Shown: positions 1 to 7,928 of the stretch, piece after piece
Layout of the letters: each line of letters begins with the position of its first letter
Position numbering within the stretch: the first letter of the stretch is position 1
Origin: IDS-8 sp964491485
GTDB lineage: Bacteria; Pseudomonadota; Gammaproteobacteria; Steroidobacterales; Woeseiaceae
Direction: 5' to 3'
Assembly: GCA_964491485.1 (NCBI GenBank)
Contig: CAZBGV010000074.1
Coordinates: forward strand, 1 to 17,897
DNA length: 17,897 nt
Made by a program: the position numbers and the translations under genes
Notes under the pieces: generated by a model
What the model was told of the DNA's origin: nothing
Database searches by the model: none
What the model saw: only the letters and a program-made list of their open reading frames with translations

Positions 1-1241
1 TGCCCGACATCACCGTCGTGACGCCGTGGTTCGCGCACGCGCGCACGCCGCTCTTTTATCTCGCTTCGCGCGCGCACCACGCGGACGTGGGCGGCATCAC
101 GCCGGGCTCGATGCCCGCGGCCAGCACGCACATCGAGGAGGAAGGTGTGCTGATCGACAACGTGTTCCTGGCGCGCGAAGGCAGGTTGCACGCGGATACG
201 GTGTTCAAGCTGTTCGCGGACAGCCGCTGGCCGCCGCGCAACCCGGCGCAGAATCTCGCCGATCTCAAGGCCCAGCTGGCGGCGAACCGGCAGGGCATCC
301 GCCAGCTCGAGAAAGCGGTGCGGCGGCACGGGATGGAAACGGTGCAGGCGTATCTCGGCTTCGTGCGCGAGAACGCGGAGGCGAGCGTGCGGCGGCTGCT
401 GACGAAGCTCGCGGACGGCGAATTCTGCTACGAGCTCGATTCCGGCGAGCGCATCCGCGCGCGCGTCGCGATCGATCGCGCCGGGCGCAGGGCGACCGTG
501 GATTTCAGCGGCACGTCGCCGCAGTCGGCCACGAATTTCAACGCGCCGGAAGCGGTCACGCGCGCGGCCGTGCTGTACGTGTTCCGCAGCCTGATCGGCG
601 AGGAGATTCCGATGAACGAGGGCTGCCTCGAGCCGCTCGATATCGTGATTCCCCCGGGCTCGCTGCTCAGCCCGGCCTGGCCGGCGGCGGTGGTGGCGGG
701 CAACGTCGAGACCTCGCAATGCGTGACGGACGCGCTGTACGGCGCGCTCGGCGCGCTCGCGGCGTCCCAGGGCACGATGAACAACGTGAGCTTCGGCAAC
801 ACCCGCGTGCAGTATTACGAAACCATCGCGGGCGGTGCCGGCGCGGGCCCCGGCTGGCACGGCGCGGACGCCGTGCAGACGCACATGACGAATTCGCGCA
901 TGACCGACCCGGAAGTGCTGGAGAGCCGCTTCCCCGTGTACGTCGACGCGTTCGCGATTCGCCGCGGCTCGGGCGGCCAGGGACGCTGGCGCGGCGGCGA
1001 CGGCGCGGTGCGGCGCCTGCGCTTCCGGGAGCCGGTCGCCGCTTCCGTGCTGTCCGGCCATCGCCGCGTCGCGCCTTTCGGGCTCGCCGGCGGCGCCCCG
1101 GGTGCGACCGGGGTGAATCGCGTGGAGCGCGCCGACGGCCGCGTCGAGCCGCTGGGCGGCACGGCCACGCTCGAGCTCGGCGCCGGCGATACCCTCGTGA
1201 TCGAAACCCCGGGCGGCGGCGGCTACGCCACCTTCCCCTAA
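1..1241 (+). CDS. Hydantoinase B/oxoprolinase family protein, 3' part
   Basis: This is the C-terminal part (about 412 residues) of a hydantoinase B/5-oxoprolinase family protein. The reading frame is open from base 3, before the first GTG at 18, so the gene starts outside the window. Family signs are the GGITPGSMPAAST stretch followed by IEEEG near the start, a central segment with SQCVTDALYGALGA, and the glycine-rich end GGGGYATFP just before the TAA stop. Members hydrolyse cyclic amides such as 5-oxoproline or hydantoins in an ATP-dependent way, working with an HyuA-type subunit that may be a separate protein or the N-terminal half of a fused polypeptide. Which arrangement applies here cannot be seen. 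Codon use is strongly GC-rich, like the right-hand half of the window and unlike the next two genes. Substrate specificity is not predictable. Confidence 0.9.
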   Translation, partial: PDITVVTPWFAHARTPLFYLASRAHHADVGGITPGSMPAASTHIEEEGVLIDNVFLAREGRLHADTVFKLFADSRWPPRNPAQNLADLKAQLAANRQGIRQLEKAVRRHGMETVQAYLGFVRENAEASVRRLLTKLADGEFCYELDSGERIRARVAIDRAGRRATVDFSGTSPQSATNFNAPEAVTRAAVLYVFRSLIGEEIPMNEGCLEPLDIVIPPGSLLSPAWPAAVVAGNVETSQCVTDALYGALGALAASQGTMNNVSFGNTRVQYYETIAGGAGAGPGWHGADAVQTHMTNSRMTDPEVLESRFPVYVDAFAIRRGSGGQGRWRGGDGAVRRLRFREPVAASVLSGHRRVAPFGLAGGAPGATGVNRVERADGRVEPLGGTATLELGAGDTLVIETPGGGGYATFP

Positions 1242-1393
1242 ACCGATTGGATCTGCGTCGAATCGGCTGGGTAAAGGCGGGACGGAAACGAACTCAAGGC
1301 GCACCGGCTCTTCTCGCCTGCGCCCAACTTCAACCATCGCAGCAATCGCCCACGACCGTATGAGCGCCGTACTTCACTTATTTGGATACGCTC

Positions 1394-1410
1394 ACTAGCA
1401 AACTGCTAGT
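1394..1410. repeat. 6-bp perfect inverted repeat at the left island edge
   Basis: ACTAGC and GCTAGT are separated by AAACT, forming a perfect 6-bp inverted repeat with a 5-nt loop. It covers the TAG stop codon of the 648-aa gene. No T-tract follows on either strand, so it is not a canonical intrinsic terminator. Its right part contains AACTGCTAG (1401-1409), which recurs at 7950-7958 at the other edge of the low-GC block. Confidence 0.4.
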
Positions 1411-3352
1411 ACTTGGGGCGACTCGCGTTGTACGCCCGCAATGCAGCATCGGCTTTCGCGCACGACACCCACAGTTCCGCAACTGACAAGAGTAGGGCAT
1501 CAAGACGCGAAGCAAATAGCCTTCCTTCGACATCCTCTAATTCTCCGAATGCAAGTTCGGTCAGCCAATCGCCTGTAAAATCACACCAGTCCACCAAACT
1601 CGCTCGACTACCAGCAGCAATAAGGCACAAGCTAACTGCCTCATCGATGGACAGTCGAAATTCGCGATCACGCCTATATCTCCGCACGATAATGCGTAAC
1701 TCGTCGGCAAGTGCAGTGCTTCTAGTGACAGCGGCCACCGTGCCGAGGCCATTTAAAATGGCAAGCAACTGGGACTTGTCCTCAACTTTCGACAATCGAT
1801 AGTTTCCCATTCTCAGCGCTTTGACAGCTAATTCTGCCTGGCCTGCAGGGAGTCGAAAAATCCTTGCCGAATTGACAAGTCCAATAAAAGCAGAAGGTTC
1901 CACCTCATCTCTAGTATCCAACTGCTCTTCGATCGCGCCGGCCAGATCCTTAGGTATTTCAACTGAAGTATTCTCCGCACCTTCAAGTGGCCCGGGTAGA
2001 TAGGGATAAGGAAATTCGCCTAGCGACCTTAGGCTGTCCGCTTCTGCGCTGAGAATAATCTTGTATAGGCGGCCCCCGCTTTCAGTCGGATCGATACGTG
2101 TTGCCGCGGCGCCTATGATTCGACCGAAAAAATCCATCTTCAGCTGTGAAGCAGATGCCATATCTGGGTGCCAGCGCGGCTCGCGACGAAGATCGGTCAA
2201 ACACTGGGTGTAAAACTGCTCGCCTCGGGCCTCTATCGCCCAGTCACAAAAGGTGGCATCTATTTCGGCAACTTGGAGGCGCCGAGCAATGAGCGCTGCG
2301 TGAGCCATAGACGCCAATCGTCTATAGAAAGGTGGCTCTTCGATCATTTGCCGCCTTCTCGATAGCTCCCCATCCACAAGAACGAATAGAGCAGAGAATA
2401 GCCTCATTCCATCGAGAAATTCTTCAACGCTGTCGTCTCTAATTTGCTTTACGAGTTCGATGAGAAGCGGCTCGAGCTCGGGTCGCTTGGGGAGAATGCG
2501 TAACGCCACCTCCACCGCCCCTACCTGGGATAATCGGTCGCCCTGCTCCTTCAGGAAGCTAAAGGCGGCAGTGAGATCTTCGACACTTACTGCATCGACT
2601 TCGATGACCTTAGCAAACGCGGAATGAGAGCACAGAAGCAGACTATTCAGGAAGCCCTTATATGGATGCCACGATATTAACTGCGTTAATAACTTCCGAC
2701 CGACACCTTGTGCGTACCCCTCGACTGTAGAACTTCCATCATATTTTCCGACTAGCCGTGAGAAGTATCTCTTGGACGACGGAACTAGGGCTGAAAGCGT
2801 GACCTCCTTGTCTTCTGCAAGAGCACCTATTGATCTCTCCACATGAACGGGTGTGTCCCGCAGATCACTGAAGTAGTTGTCGACCTCACTGTCTTCGAGT
2901 GGGCGCTGTTCGAGAATGGCACGCCACATCCCCACTGCGTCACTAGGAAGGTTCAGGTCTGCTGCGGCTTCTGCCAAAGAAGCTAGGCGCACAGCACAAG
3001 TCGGCGATAGCACCGAGAAATCCGGAAGTACGAGTCGTCGCTCGTCTTTCGACATCAAAAGTGCGCTCGACCTCCCGCCAAAAGGCTGATAGCTCACTTT
3101 CCATTCTTGGTTCTCCGTGTCAGTCACTTTCAGTTCAGACAGCCCTGAAAGCAGCTGTCGGACGGCGTTAAGCAACGTCGAGCGCCGGACGGCGACACCC
3201 GAGTCTCCGATTGACAGTGTCGCGTCAGCTCGAAGGCCGTACTCCACGCAAAATGACGCGTCATCCAACAGGCTAGCCCGTATTGACGGAGGAAGCTGCT
3301 GTATAACGGCCTGCGCCGTTATGGCCCGACCAGCCGTAGTATCACTCGTCAT
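1406..3352 (-). CDS. Uncharacterised 648-aa helical protein, second gene of the low-GC pair
   Basis: I do not recognise this protein. It is 648 aa with an ATG start, no evident signal peptide or membrane helix, and a composition rich in Leu, Ala, Glu and Arg that suggests a mostly alpha-helical, cytoplasmic, possibly repeat-built fold. The first 120 residues contain segments such as VEYGLRADATLSIGDSGVAV that look more like beta strands. No nuclease, ATPase or helix-turn-helix motif is visible. Its ATG lies inside the end of the upstream TPR-PIN gene (overlap ATGACGAGTGA, 3342-3352), so the two are almost certainly translated together and likely act together. Codon use and GC content match the partner and differ from the flanking genes, which suggests acquisition as one unit. 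The TAG stop lies in a small inverted repeat at the edge of the block. A role as regulator, sensor or immunity partner of the PIN protein is possible but inferred only from the pairing. Confidence 0.8.
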   Translation of the reverse strand: MTSDTTAGRAITAQAVIQQLPPSIRASLLDDASFCVEYGLRADATLSIGDSGVAVRRSTLLNAVRQLLSGLSELKVTDTENQEWKVSYQPFGGRSSALLMSKDERRLVLPDFSVLSPTCAVRLASLAEAAADLNLPSDAVGMWRAILEQRPLEDSEVDNYFSDLRDTPVHVERSIGALAEDKEVTLSALVPSSKRYFSRLVGKYDGSSTVEGYAQGVGRKLLTQLISWHPYKGFLNSLLLCSHSAFAKVIEVDAVSVEDLTAAFSFLKEQGDRLSQVGAVEVALRILPKRPELEPLLIELVKQIRDDSVEEFLDGMRLFSALFVLVDGELSRRRQMIEEPPFYRRLASMAHAALIARRLQVAEIDATFCDWAIEARGEQFYTQCLTDLRREPRWHPDMASASQLKMDFFGRIIGAAATRIDPTESGGRLYKIILSAEADSLRSLGEFPYPYLPGPLEGAENTSVEIPKDLAGAIEEQLDTRDEVEPSAFIGLVNSARIFRLPAGQAELAVKALRMGNYRLSKVEDKSQLLAILNGLGTVAAVTRSTALADELRIIVRRYRRDREFRLSIDEAVSLCLIAAGSRASLVDWCDFTGDWLTELAFGELEDVEGRLFASRLDALLLSVAELWVSCAKADAALRAYNASRPKY

Positions 3353-6300
3353 CTAGAATCACTTGATGAAATTCGCCGGCAGCCAAATCTGCAATCAACT
3401 TCCTTTGCTGCTCAACCAACCATTCGTAGAGGTCAGGAAATTGCTCTTTCACAGGGCCTATAACTCTTTTCTCAAGCCATTGAAAGTATGCGTCCCGCGT
3501 GACCTCGGAGCTGCCTTGCACCTGATACAACAATGGTAGGATATAGAGACCACGACCGGCCTTAAGAGCACCATCTCTGTTTTCTGGGATGATGCTATGC
3601 ACCCAGCCGCGGACATCCATGTTGTCAAGGAGCCAATCTGACCGAGCGCTTGCTGTCGCAACATCAATTTCATCATCCCAAGTACTCTTGAGCACTCTGA
3701 TGAAAACCTTAAACGAGTTATCTAGCCATGGTGCTTCTCTTGGAAGGCAAAGCCAATCGCTCATTCGAATACGAAGTATGCTTTCTCTAATTGCTTTTAG
3801 CTCGGCGGTCTCTACGATTTCTCCGTCCACACAAGTAGACGCCTTGAGATGCTGCGCCAACTCCTCCGCTGCAAGTGGGACAAAGACGTATCCAGCGCGA
3901 CGCAACAAGGTCCGATCTTCCGAACGAGATTCCTCAGATATAGCGCCGGCACGTACTAAAGAATCAAGGAAGTCCAGAGAGCTCAAGATTGCCGCCTGCC
4001 CCTTGGCATTGACGGCGTTGGGATGTTGATTGATAAATCTGTCGTCACAGATGATCGCATCGCAGCAGTCAGCCAATGTCGTAATTGAAGCTGTTGGATG
4101 TTCGGACGACCAACTTCGACCTGCCTGATCACTTAGGACTCTCCTCGCTAGTTTGACCTTGCCGGATTCGATCCCGGCGTTGATCGAAACCCGTATTCGC
4201 TCAATAGCTTCGAGCGCTCTATCAGCAATTCTTTCATACGCGAGCAGGGCATTAGCTTCAGCTATTGCGCTAGCTGAGACGACTGTCCTGAATCCAGCTG
4301 GTTTCAGTCTGTCGAGAACCTTCAGGTGCAGGAAGTATGTTACGGCGAGGTCATCCAGGTACAGAATCGCACCGTCTTGGACTGCAGGTTGATTTGGCCA
4401 CTGTTTTTCGTGTAGCTGCAGGTAGGCTCTCGCGTTCTTTTCTTCCTCAGCGGTAACTTGTCCTTTCTCGCGAAGTCGTGCGATAACTGGGAGGCAGCCA
4501 CTCACAACACTAGCGTGTCCACTCAAATCGGCTTCTTCCTCCAGCAAGGATGAGAGGCGGTGTACGGGCGACGACCTGACAACTATTCGTTGCCTGTCAT
4601 TTCCCTCGCTGTCTTTCTCTGCTTCAGCAATTAGCTCCGCTAGCTCGTTCCCGACCTGCGCCGCTAGATCACTGTCCGGTACGGTGGTCGGAGCGAACGT
4701 CTCCACAAGCTCCCTGGCAACGAAATCGCGCAGTTCCTTAGCGTTCCTAATCCGACTCGGTTGATGGAAGCACGCCTTTTGCTTCTCCTGAAATAGCCAA
4801 CTCAGAGTAGAATGCGGCACGTAGATGGTATCGACGTGTCCAAGAGCGCTTTCCAAGTCATCTAGGATGGTCAACGTCAGTAGCGCCGTGACGTCAAATC
4901 CGATCTTCGTCCCCGCTAGGTCGAACGCCGTGATCTGCCGCTGTCCGCTTAACGCTGGGATAACGGTTCTCCGCCTCGGATCCGCTTCAGACAAATTCTC
5001 GAACGCCGGCAGGAGTGTGAGGTCCAACAGTGACTTGTTTAGGGACTGCGCTCCTAGAAAAATCGGTATATCGCCACGCGAAAGCAGCTTCCAAATCTCC
5101 GACTGTCTCTTCTCCCACTGTGGCTTTCGCTCGAGGATCTCCTTCAAGGTCACCTTCTGAATCGGACCGTCATCGCCCGAGAGCTCAGCGGCCTGATGAA
5201 GCCATCGCACAACCCTCTCGTCACCCTCCCAACCGGCGTTGGATGCTAAAAAATATGCAGCAGCTAACACAGCAGCATCATCGTGCGCACGCTCCGTGGC
5301 AGCCAAAAGAAGGTCCTTCGCCTGACTAGGTAAACCGATGTTTAGAGCAAGTTGCGCAGCGAGGATCAAGTCATGAGGCTTTCTCTTTTCCCTATTCGCG
5401 TATTCGCTGGTAACAAAGGCCCCTAAAGAGTTCCACTCTCCAAGTGCAAGGCAAAGGTTGACCCGAAGAGAACGAATATTCGGATTGTCCCTATCGGGAC
5501 TCAATCTGCCGAGTTCCTCACGTGAATCTAGCAATTCACCCTGATCGTATAGCGCCAAAGCATAGTGGAACTGCAACTGCTCTGACTGAGAGACCATCTC
5601 GCGATGTGATTCAATGAATGGCAGTATTTCATCGAAGCGATTGCAGTGGCTTAATGCGTGTACGAACCGCTCTGCGTCGAGGATCGATCGAGTCCTTTCA
5701 AACAAAGTTGCACTGTATCTGCACAGCTCCTCCCAGCTTCCCCTCCGCTCTAACTCGTCCACGAGCGCCGCGAGATCGCTCAGGCTGTCACTTTGTTTAA
5801 ACTGAGCACGACGGACCTCAACAGGATCATCGCCTTCCGCCTCCGAGATAAGTCTGCGGATCCGATTCTCTTCGATTTTAGGCAGACCTGCCTCAACCAG
5901 GTCGCCTAATAGTTCGTTTGCCCTATCCGGTAGCCCACCTCTTGAAAGCATCTCGATTTCAAGTAATCGAACTGTCTTGTTGTCAAAGACTCTAGACAGC
6001 TCTTCGTAGTGATTGGCAATATACGTCGCCACGTCCGCCGGCGTTTTCTGGTTTAGGGCTAAAGCTAAGCGAGCGATCGCGGCATCCGGCGTTATCTTGC
6101 CGTGCAAAGCGATATCTTGACCTATAGCTTCCTCCACAAGGTCGACGTCGATGCTAATGCCGAACTGAAAGCCCAATGGAACCAAGTGGAGCGCCGACTG
6201 AGTCTGCCGAAGAAGACCTCGGAGCCGTTCCTTTCCACTTTCCGTCGTCACTGGGTCCACCAGCTCGAGCCACAATGCGTAGGCTTCATCAGTCTTTGCC

Positions 6301-6893
6301 GCGATTGGGCATTGAAGGCGCTTCGCGACCAACACCGCCTGAGCGAAATGAAACTGAGCAATGCGTCGCGCCTCCATGGCCTCCATATCTGCCGCGAGAG
6401 GAAAGTCGGCTAATTGAAAAGGCAACTGCCTGTGTACGGTTGATCGAAGTTCCGTGGGTACGGCCGTTAATAGCTTCGCCAAGCCAGTCAAGCGATGAAG
6501 CGCGGGTGTTTCCTCAAAGTCAGCAGTATTCAACATGTCAACCGTTTCCCGGGCCTCATTCCATCTACTCAGTTCCAGCTGCCGAGCTAAAAGAAAGTAC
6601 TTGCCATCGCCATCCAAATCCCTGGCCGCTATGCCGGCCTTATGAAGCCAATCCAGTGCCTCCGCGGCGCCGTCGTGATGGGCCACAATCATTAGGGCCG
6701 CAGATCTTGAAGCCGGAATGTTGAGGGGCGCGAGAGCATTCAGCGCCCCGACCTTGTCGCCCTTCTGTGATAAGACGAAGGCGCCTGCAATCTCAATATC
6801 TTGAGACGATCCTAAATTCCGACCAATGGTGAGATATCTTTCTGCCGAATCACTTTCTTCGCTACGGGAAAGCACCCGGGCGCACCACGCCAA
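3342..6893 (-). CDS. TPR-like repeat protein with C-terminal PIN-type nuclease domain
   Basis: Numbering is from the TTG at 6893. Residues 1 to about 620 are helical repeats of TPR/SEL1-like character (paired helices with Ala, Tyr and Leu at interface spacing, for example around 435-460 and 505-550). Residues 841-955 look like a PIN (VapC-type) ribonuclease domain: a hydrophobic strand with LYLDDLA (D847/D848), VVSASAIAEANALL (E879) and CCDAIICDDRF (D945, D950, D951). These match the family's spaced acidic residues, which bind metal. Residues 660-705 (GFDVTALL with D667, then VPHSTLSWLFQEK) resemble a second PIN-like start without a clear third acidic motif. The C-terminal 200 residues are helical and unassigned. 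The TTG has no Shine-Dalgarno sequence, and coding-quality sequence continues upstream in frame to 7142, so the true N-terminus is probably longer (see the entries at 6894 and 7135). The downstream 648-aa gene overlaps by 11 nt. PIN proteins usually cleave RNA; the target here is unknown. Confidence 0.75.
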   Translation of the reverse strand: MAWCARVLSRSEESDSAERYLTIGRNLGSSQDIEIAGAFVLSQKGDKVGALNALAPLNIPASRSAALMIVAHHDGAAEALDWLHKAGIAARDLDGDGKYFLLARQLELSRWNEARETVDMLNTADFEETPALHRLTGLAKLLTAVPTELRSTVHRQLPFQLADFPLAADMEAMEARRIAQFHFAQAVLVAKRLQCPIAAKTDEAYALWLELVDPVTTESGKERLRGLLRQTQSALHLVPLGFQFGISIDVDLVEEAIGQDIALHGKITPDAAIARLALALNQKTPADVATYIANHYEELSRVFDNKTVRLLEIEMLSRGGLPDRANELLGDLVEAGLPKIEENRIRRLISEAEGDDPVEVRRAQFKQSDSLSDLAALVDELERRGSWEELCRYSATLFERTRSILDAERFVHALSHCNRFDEILPFIESHREMVSQSEQLQFHYALALYDQGELLDSREELGRLSPDRDNPNIRSLRVNLCLALGEWNSLGAFVTSEYANREKRKPHDLILAAQLALNIGLPSQAKDLLLAATERAHDDAAVLAAAYFLASNAGWEGDERVVRWLHQAAELSGDDGPIQKVTLKEILERKPQWEKRQSEIWKLLSRGDIPIFLGAQSLNKSLLDLTLLPAFENLSEADPRRRTVIPALSGQRQITAFDLAGTKIGFDVTALLTLTILDDLESALGHVDTIYVPHSTLSWLFQEKQKACFHQPSRIRNAKELRDFVARELVETFAPTTVPDSDLAAQVGNELAELIAEAEKDSEGNDRQRIVVRSSPVHRLSSLLEEEADLSGHASVVSGCLPVIARLREKGQVTAEEEKNARAYLQLHEKQWPNQPAVQDGAILYLDDLAVTYFLHLKVLDRLKPAGFRTVVSASAIAEANALLAYERIADRALEAIERIRVSINAGIESGKVKLARRVLSDQAGRSWSSEHPTASITTLADCCDAIICDDRFINQHPNAVNAKGQAAILSSLDFLDSLVRAGAISEESRSEDRTLLRRAGYVFVPLAAEELAQHLKASTCVDGEIVETAELKAIRESILRIRMSDWLCLPREAPWLDNSFKVFIRVLKSTWDDEIDVATASARSDWLLDNMDVRGWVHSIIPENRDGALKAGRGLYILPLLYQVQGSSEVTRDAYFQWLEKRVIGPVKEQFPDLYEWLVEQQRKLIADLAAGEFHQVILDDE

Positions 6894-7142
6894 TGCTATA
6901 CAGCGCGTGGTGTAGGCACCTCCGGACAGATCGCCTTCCGTAATCCGGTGCGCTAGCTGAAGTGCTGATGCCGATTTGTCAAATTCAGGAAAGAAGCGCG
7001 AGATGCGTAGAACGCGTGTTTCCTCACTGATCGCCTGATTAATCAGCTCTGTAGGAAGCGCTCCGGAAACAAAGTTGATGTCCCGTCCAGCTTGGAAATT
7101 TGCCGAATAGTTTCCAGCGGAAATCCATTCGCTATTTTTTTT
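6894..7142 (-). other. In-frame 5' extension of the TPR-PIN gene with no start codon
   Basis: Reading the minus strand upstream of the TTG at 6893 in the same frame gives 83 more sense codons, until TAA at 7145-7143. None of them is ATG, GTG or TTG. The translation looks genuine: after a lysine run and NSEWISAG comes FQAGRDINF, then a helical stretch ELINQAISEETRVLRISRFF and more sequence that flows into the TPR region, where the TTG would simply read as leucine in ALAWCARVL. The only plausible way to translate this segment is from the preceding 73-aa ORF through a frame change at the A10 run. Confidence 0.7.
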
Positions 7143-7353
7143 TTATCCAGCTAGACGCGCCTTTAATTTCAACATCACGACCCGCCTGAACGATCGTTGA
7201 GCCAGCCCCGGCGTCGATATTTTGGGAAGAAGGAGCTTTCTTCCTTCTAAATAAATAACGGAGGACCCACGTGATGCCCGTAATGACCGTGATCCCAATG
7301 CCTGGAAATAGCCATTCTTTGTTTTCTGCTATCCAATCGACGTATTCGCCCAA
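7132..7353 (-). CDS. Short ORF with one membrane helix and an AGRD motif; probable N-terminus of the TPR-PIN protein
   Basis: This 73-aa ORF begins with TTG. The start is supported by GAGGG at 7366-7362, eight bases upstream, and by an in-frame TAG five codons before it that excludes a longer form. Residues 14-35 form one hydrophobic membrane helix (WLFPGIGITVITGITWVL and on), followed by RRKK at 36-39. By the positive-inside rule this places the C-terminal part in the cytoplasm. Residues 46-64 hold IDAGAGSTIVQAGRDVEI, an AGRD[VI] motif that recurs in small bacterial membrane proteins of unknown role. The ORF ends in KKK-stop at an A10 run. The continuing frame immediately repeats the same motif, so this is probably the membrane anchor of the large protein rather than a separate gene. 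As a stand-alone protein it would be a tiny membrane protein of unknown function. Confidence 0.65.
   Translation of the reverse strand: MGEYVDWIAENKEWLFPGIGITVITGITWVLRYLFRRKKAPSSQNIDAGAGSTIVQAGRDVEIKGASSWIKKK
7135..7144 (-). promoter_or_regulatory. A10 homopolymer: candidate slippage site or indel error
   Basis: Ten consecutive T on the plus strand read as A10 in the mRNA. Zero frame reads ATA AAA AAA AAA TAG and stops. Omitting one A (or adding two) reads ATA AAA AAA AAT AGC and enters the long TPR-PIN frame, giving a protein of about 1336 aa. Runs of nine or more A are known sites of RNA-polymerase slippage, as in dnaX and many insertion sequences. The same run is also a classic place for sequencing or replication indels. 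The window alone cannot separate these. Confidence 0.6.
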
Positions 7354-7361
7354 CTGGCGGT

Positions 7362-7366
7362 CCCTC
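7362..7366 (-). promoter_or_regulatory. Shine-Dalgarno site deciding the TTG start at 7353
   Basis: GAGGG on the minus strand ends eight bases before the TTG. Together with the in-frame TAG upstream, it fixes the start of the membrane-anchor ORF. The later TTG at 6893 has nothing comparable at a suitable distance. Confidence 0.55.
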
Positions 7367-7507
7367 TAACGTGCCTTCCCCAGAACTGTATCGGCCAATA
7401 TTGATGTAGTACTCACCCACAGGTGCCGCGCGGGACTTCGCGCGATTGCCGGCCGTCATGCATACGGTTACGGAGAACTACCGCTGGCCCAATCGTTAGA
7501 ACTCTTG

Positions 7508-7726
7508 TTAGGGTTTAGTTACTTGGGTTTCCACTAAAAAATACATATGAAATGGCTTCGTGTCCACTTTTTGGCTTCGCAAACGCAGCACCAGCATAGT
7601 CTGCGAGGAGTAATTGAATCCCCCCGCGTACACGCGCTTACTTGTCGCGGTCCGGTCGAAGCGCGTAATGATCGGCGCATGCCCCTCGAATGCATGATCT
7701 CCATCGATGACGTTATCGATCGGGAA
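7508..7726 (-). pseudogene. Start-less coding remnant, unknown family
   Basis: On the minus strand one frame is open for 72 codons down to TAA at 7510-7508. It reads like real protein, with pieces such as VIDGDHAFEGHAPIITRFDR, VYAGGFNYSSQTMLVLRL and PFHMYFLVETQ. It has no upstream start: a TGA at 7729-7727 interrupts the frame. Beyond that stop the same frame gives RRRHLELEYLTAGRSAP, again protein-like. This suggests the 3' end of a gene decayed by at least one nonsense mutation. I do not recognise the family. The opposite-strand ORFs over this stretch are arginine-rich and look like shadows. Confidence 0.35.
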
Positions 7727-7928
7727 TCACGGCGCGGACCGCCCGGCGGTCAGGTACTCCAGCTCGAGGTGCCGACGTCGCACAGTCGTAGACCAGCACG
7801 GCGAGCTCGATCCGCAATTTCCAGCTTTGAATCCTAGCGCACTGGTTAGAGTGATTTTTCCGCATCCGTCCATCACGGGCCAGAGCAAATCGGTGAATAG
7901 ACTGCCAAAGGCTCGTTTGGCCGTTTCA

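Larger units (their letters stand above)
7354..7928. other. Gene-poor stretch between the low-GC pair and the sheath gene
   Basis: No intact gene is convincing here. Contents, right to left on the minus strand, are a 33-codon peptide frame ending at TAA 7848-7846 (it reads KVRDETAKRAFGSLFTDLL, protein-like but isolated), the start-less remnant at 7508-7726, and about 150 bases upstream of the membrane-anchor ORF that should hold its promoter. I could not find a convincing -35/-10 pair there. CGCGCG-GGACTT-CGCGCG at 7427-7444 is a small hairpin. GC content is intermediate, well below that beyond 7958. Confidence 0.4.

Noticed and set aside
7247..7459. Minus-strand 70-aa ORF beginning MTAGNRAKSRAAP and overlapping the membrane-anchor ORF.
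   Set aside because: Its first half looks mildly protein-like, but the second half is a shadow of the membrane-helix frame, rich in His, Gly and Arg. Evidence is too weak to call it.
7360..7500. CTCTAAC (7363-7369) and GTTAGAA (about 7494-7500), spaced like an integron attC site upstream of the membrane-anchor ORF.
   Set aside because: The boxes deviate from RYYYAAC/GTTRRRY at their outer positions in both orientations, and no complementary inner L boxes could be found, so the folded arm structure of an attC is missing.
7547..7837. Plus-strand 96-aa ORF in the gene-poor stretch.
   Set aside because: Arg- and Ser-rich translation, and the opposite strand gives a better protein-like frame over the same bases.
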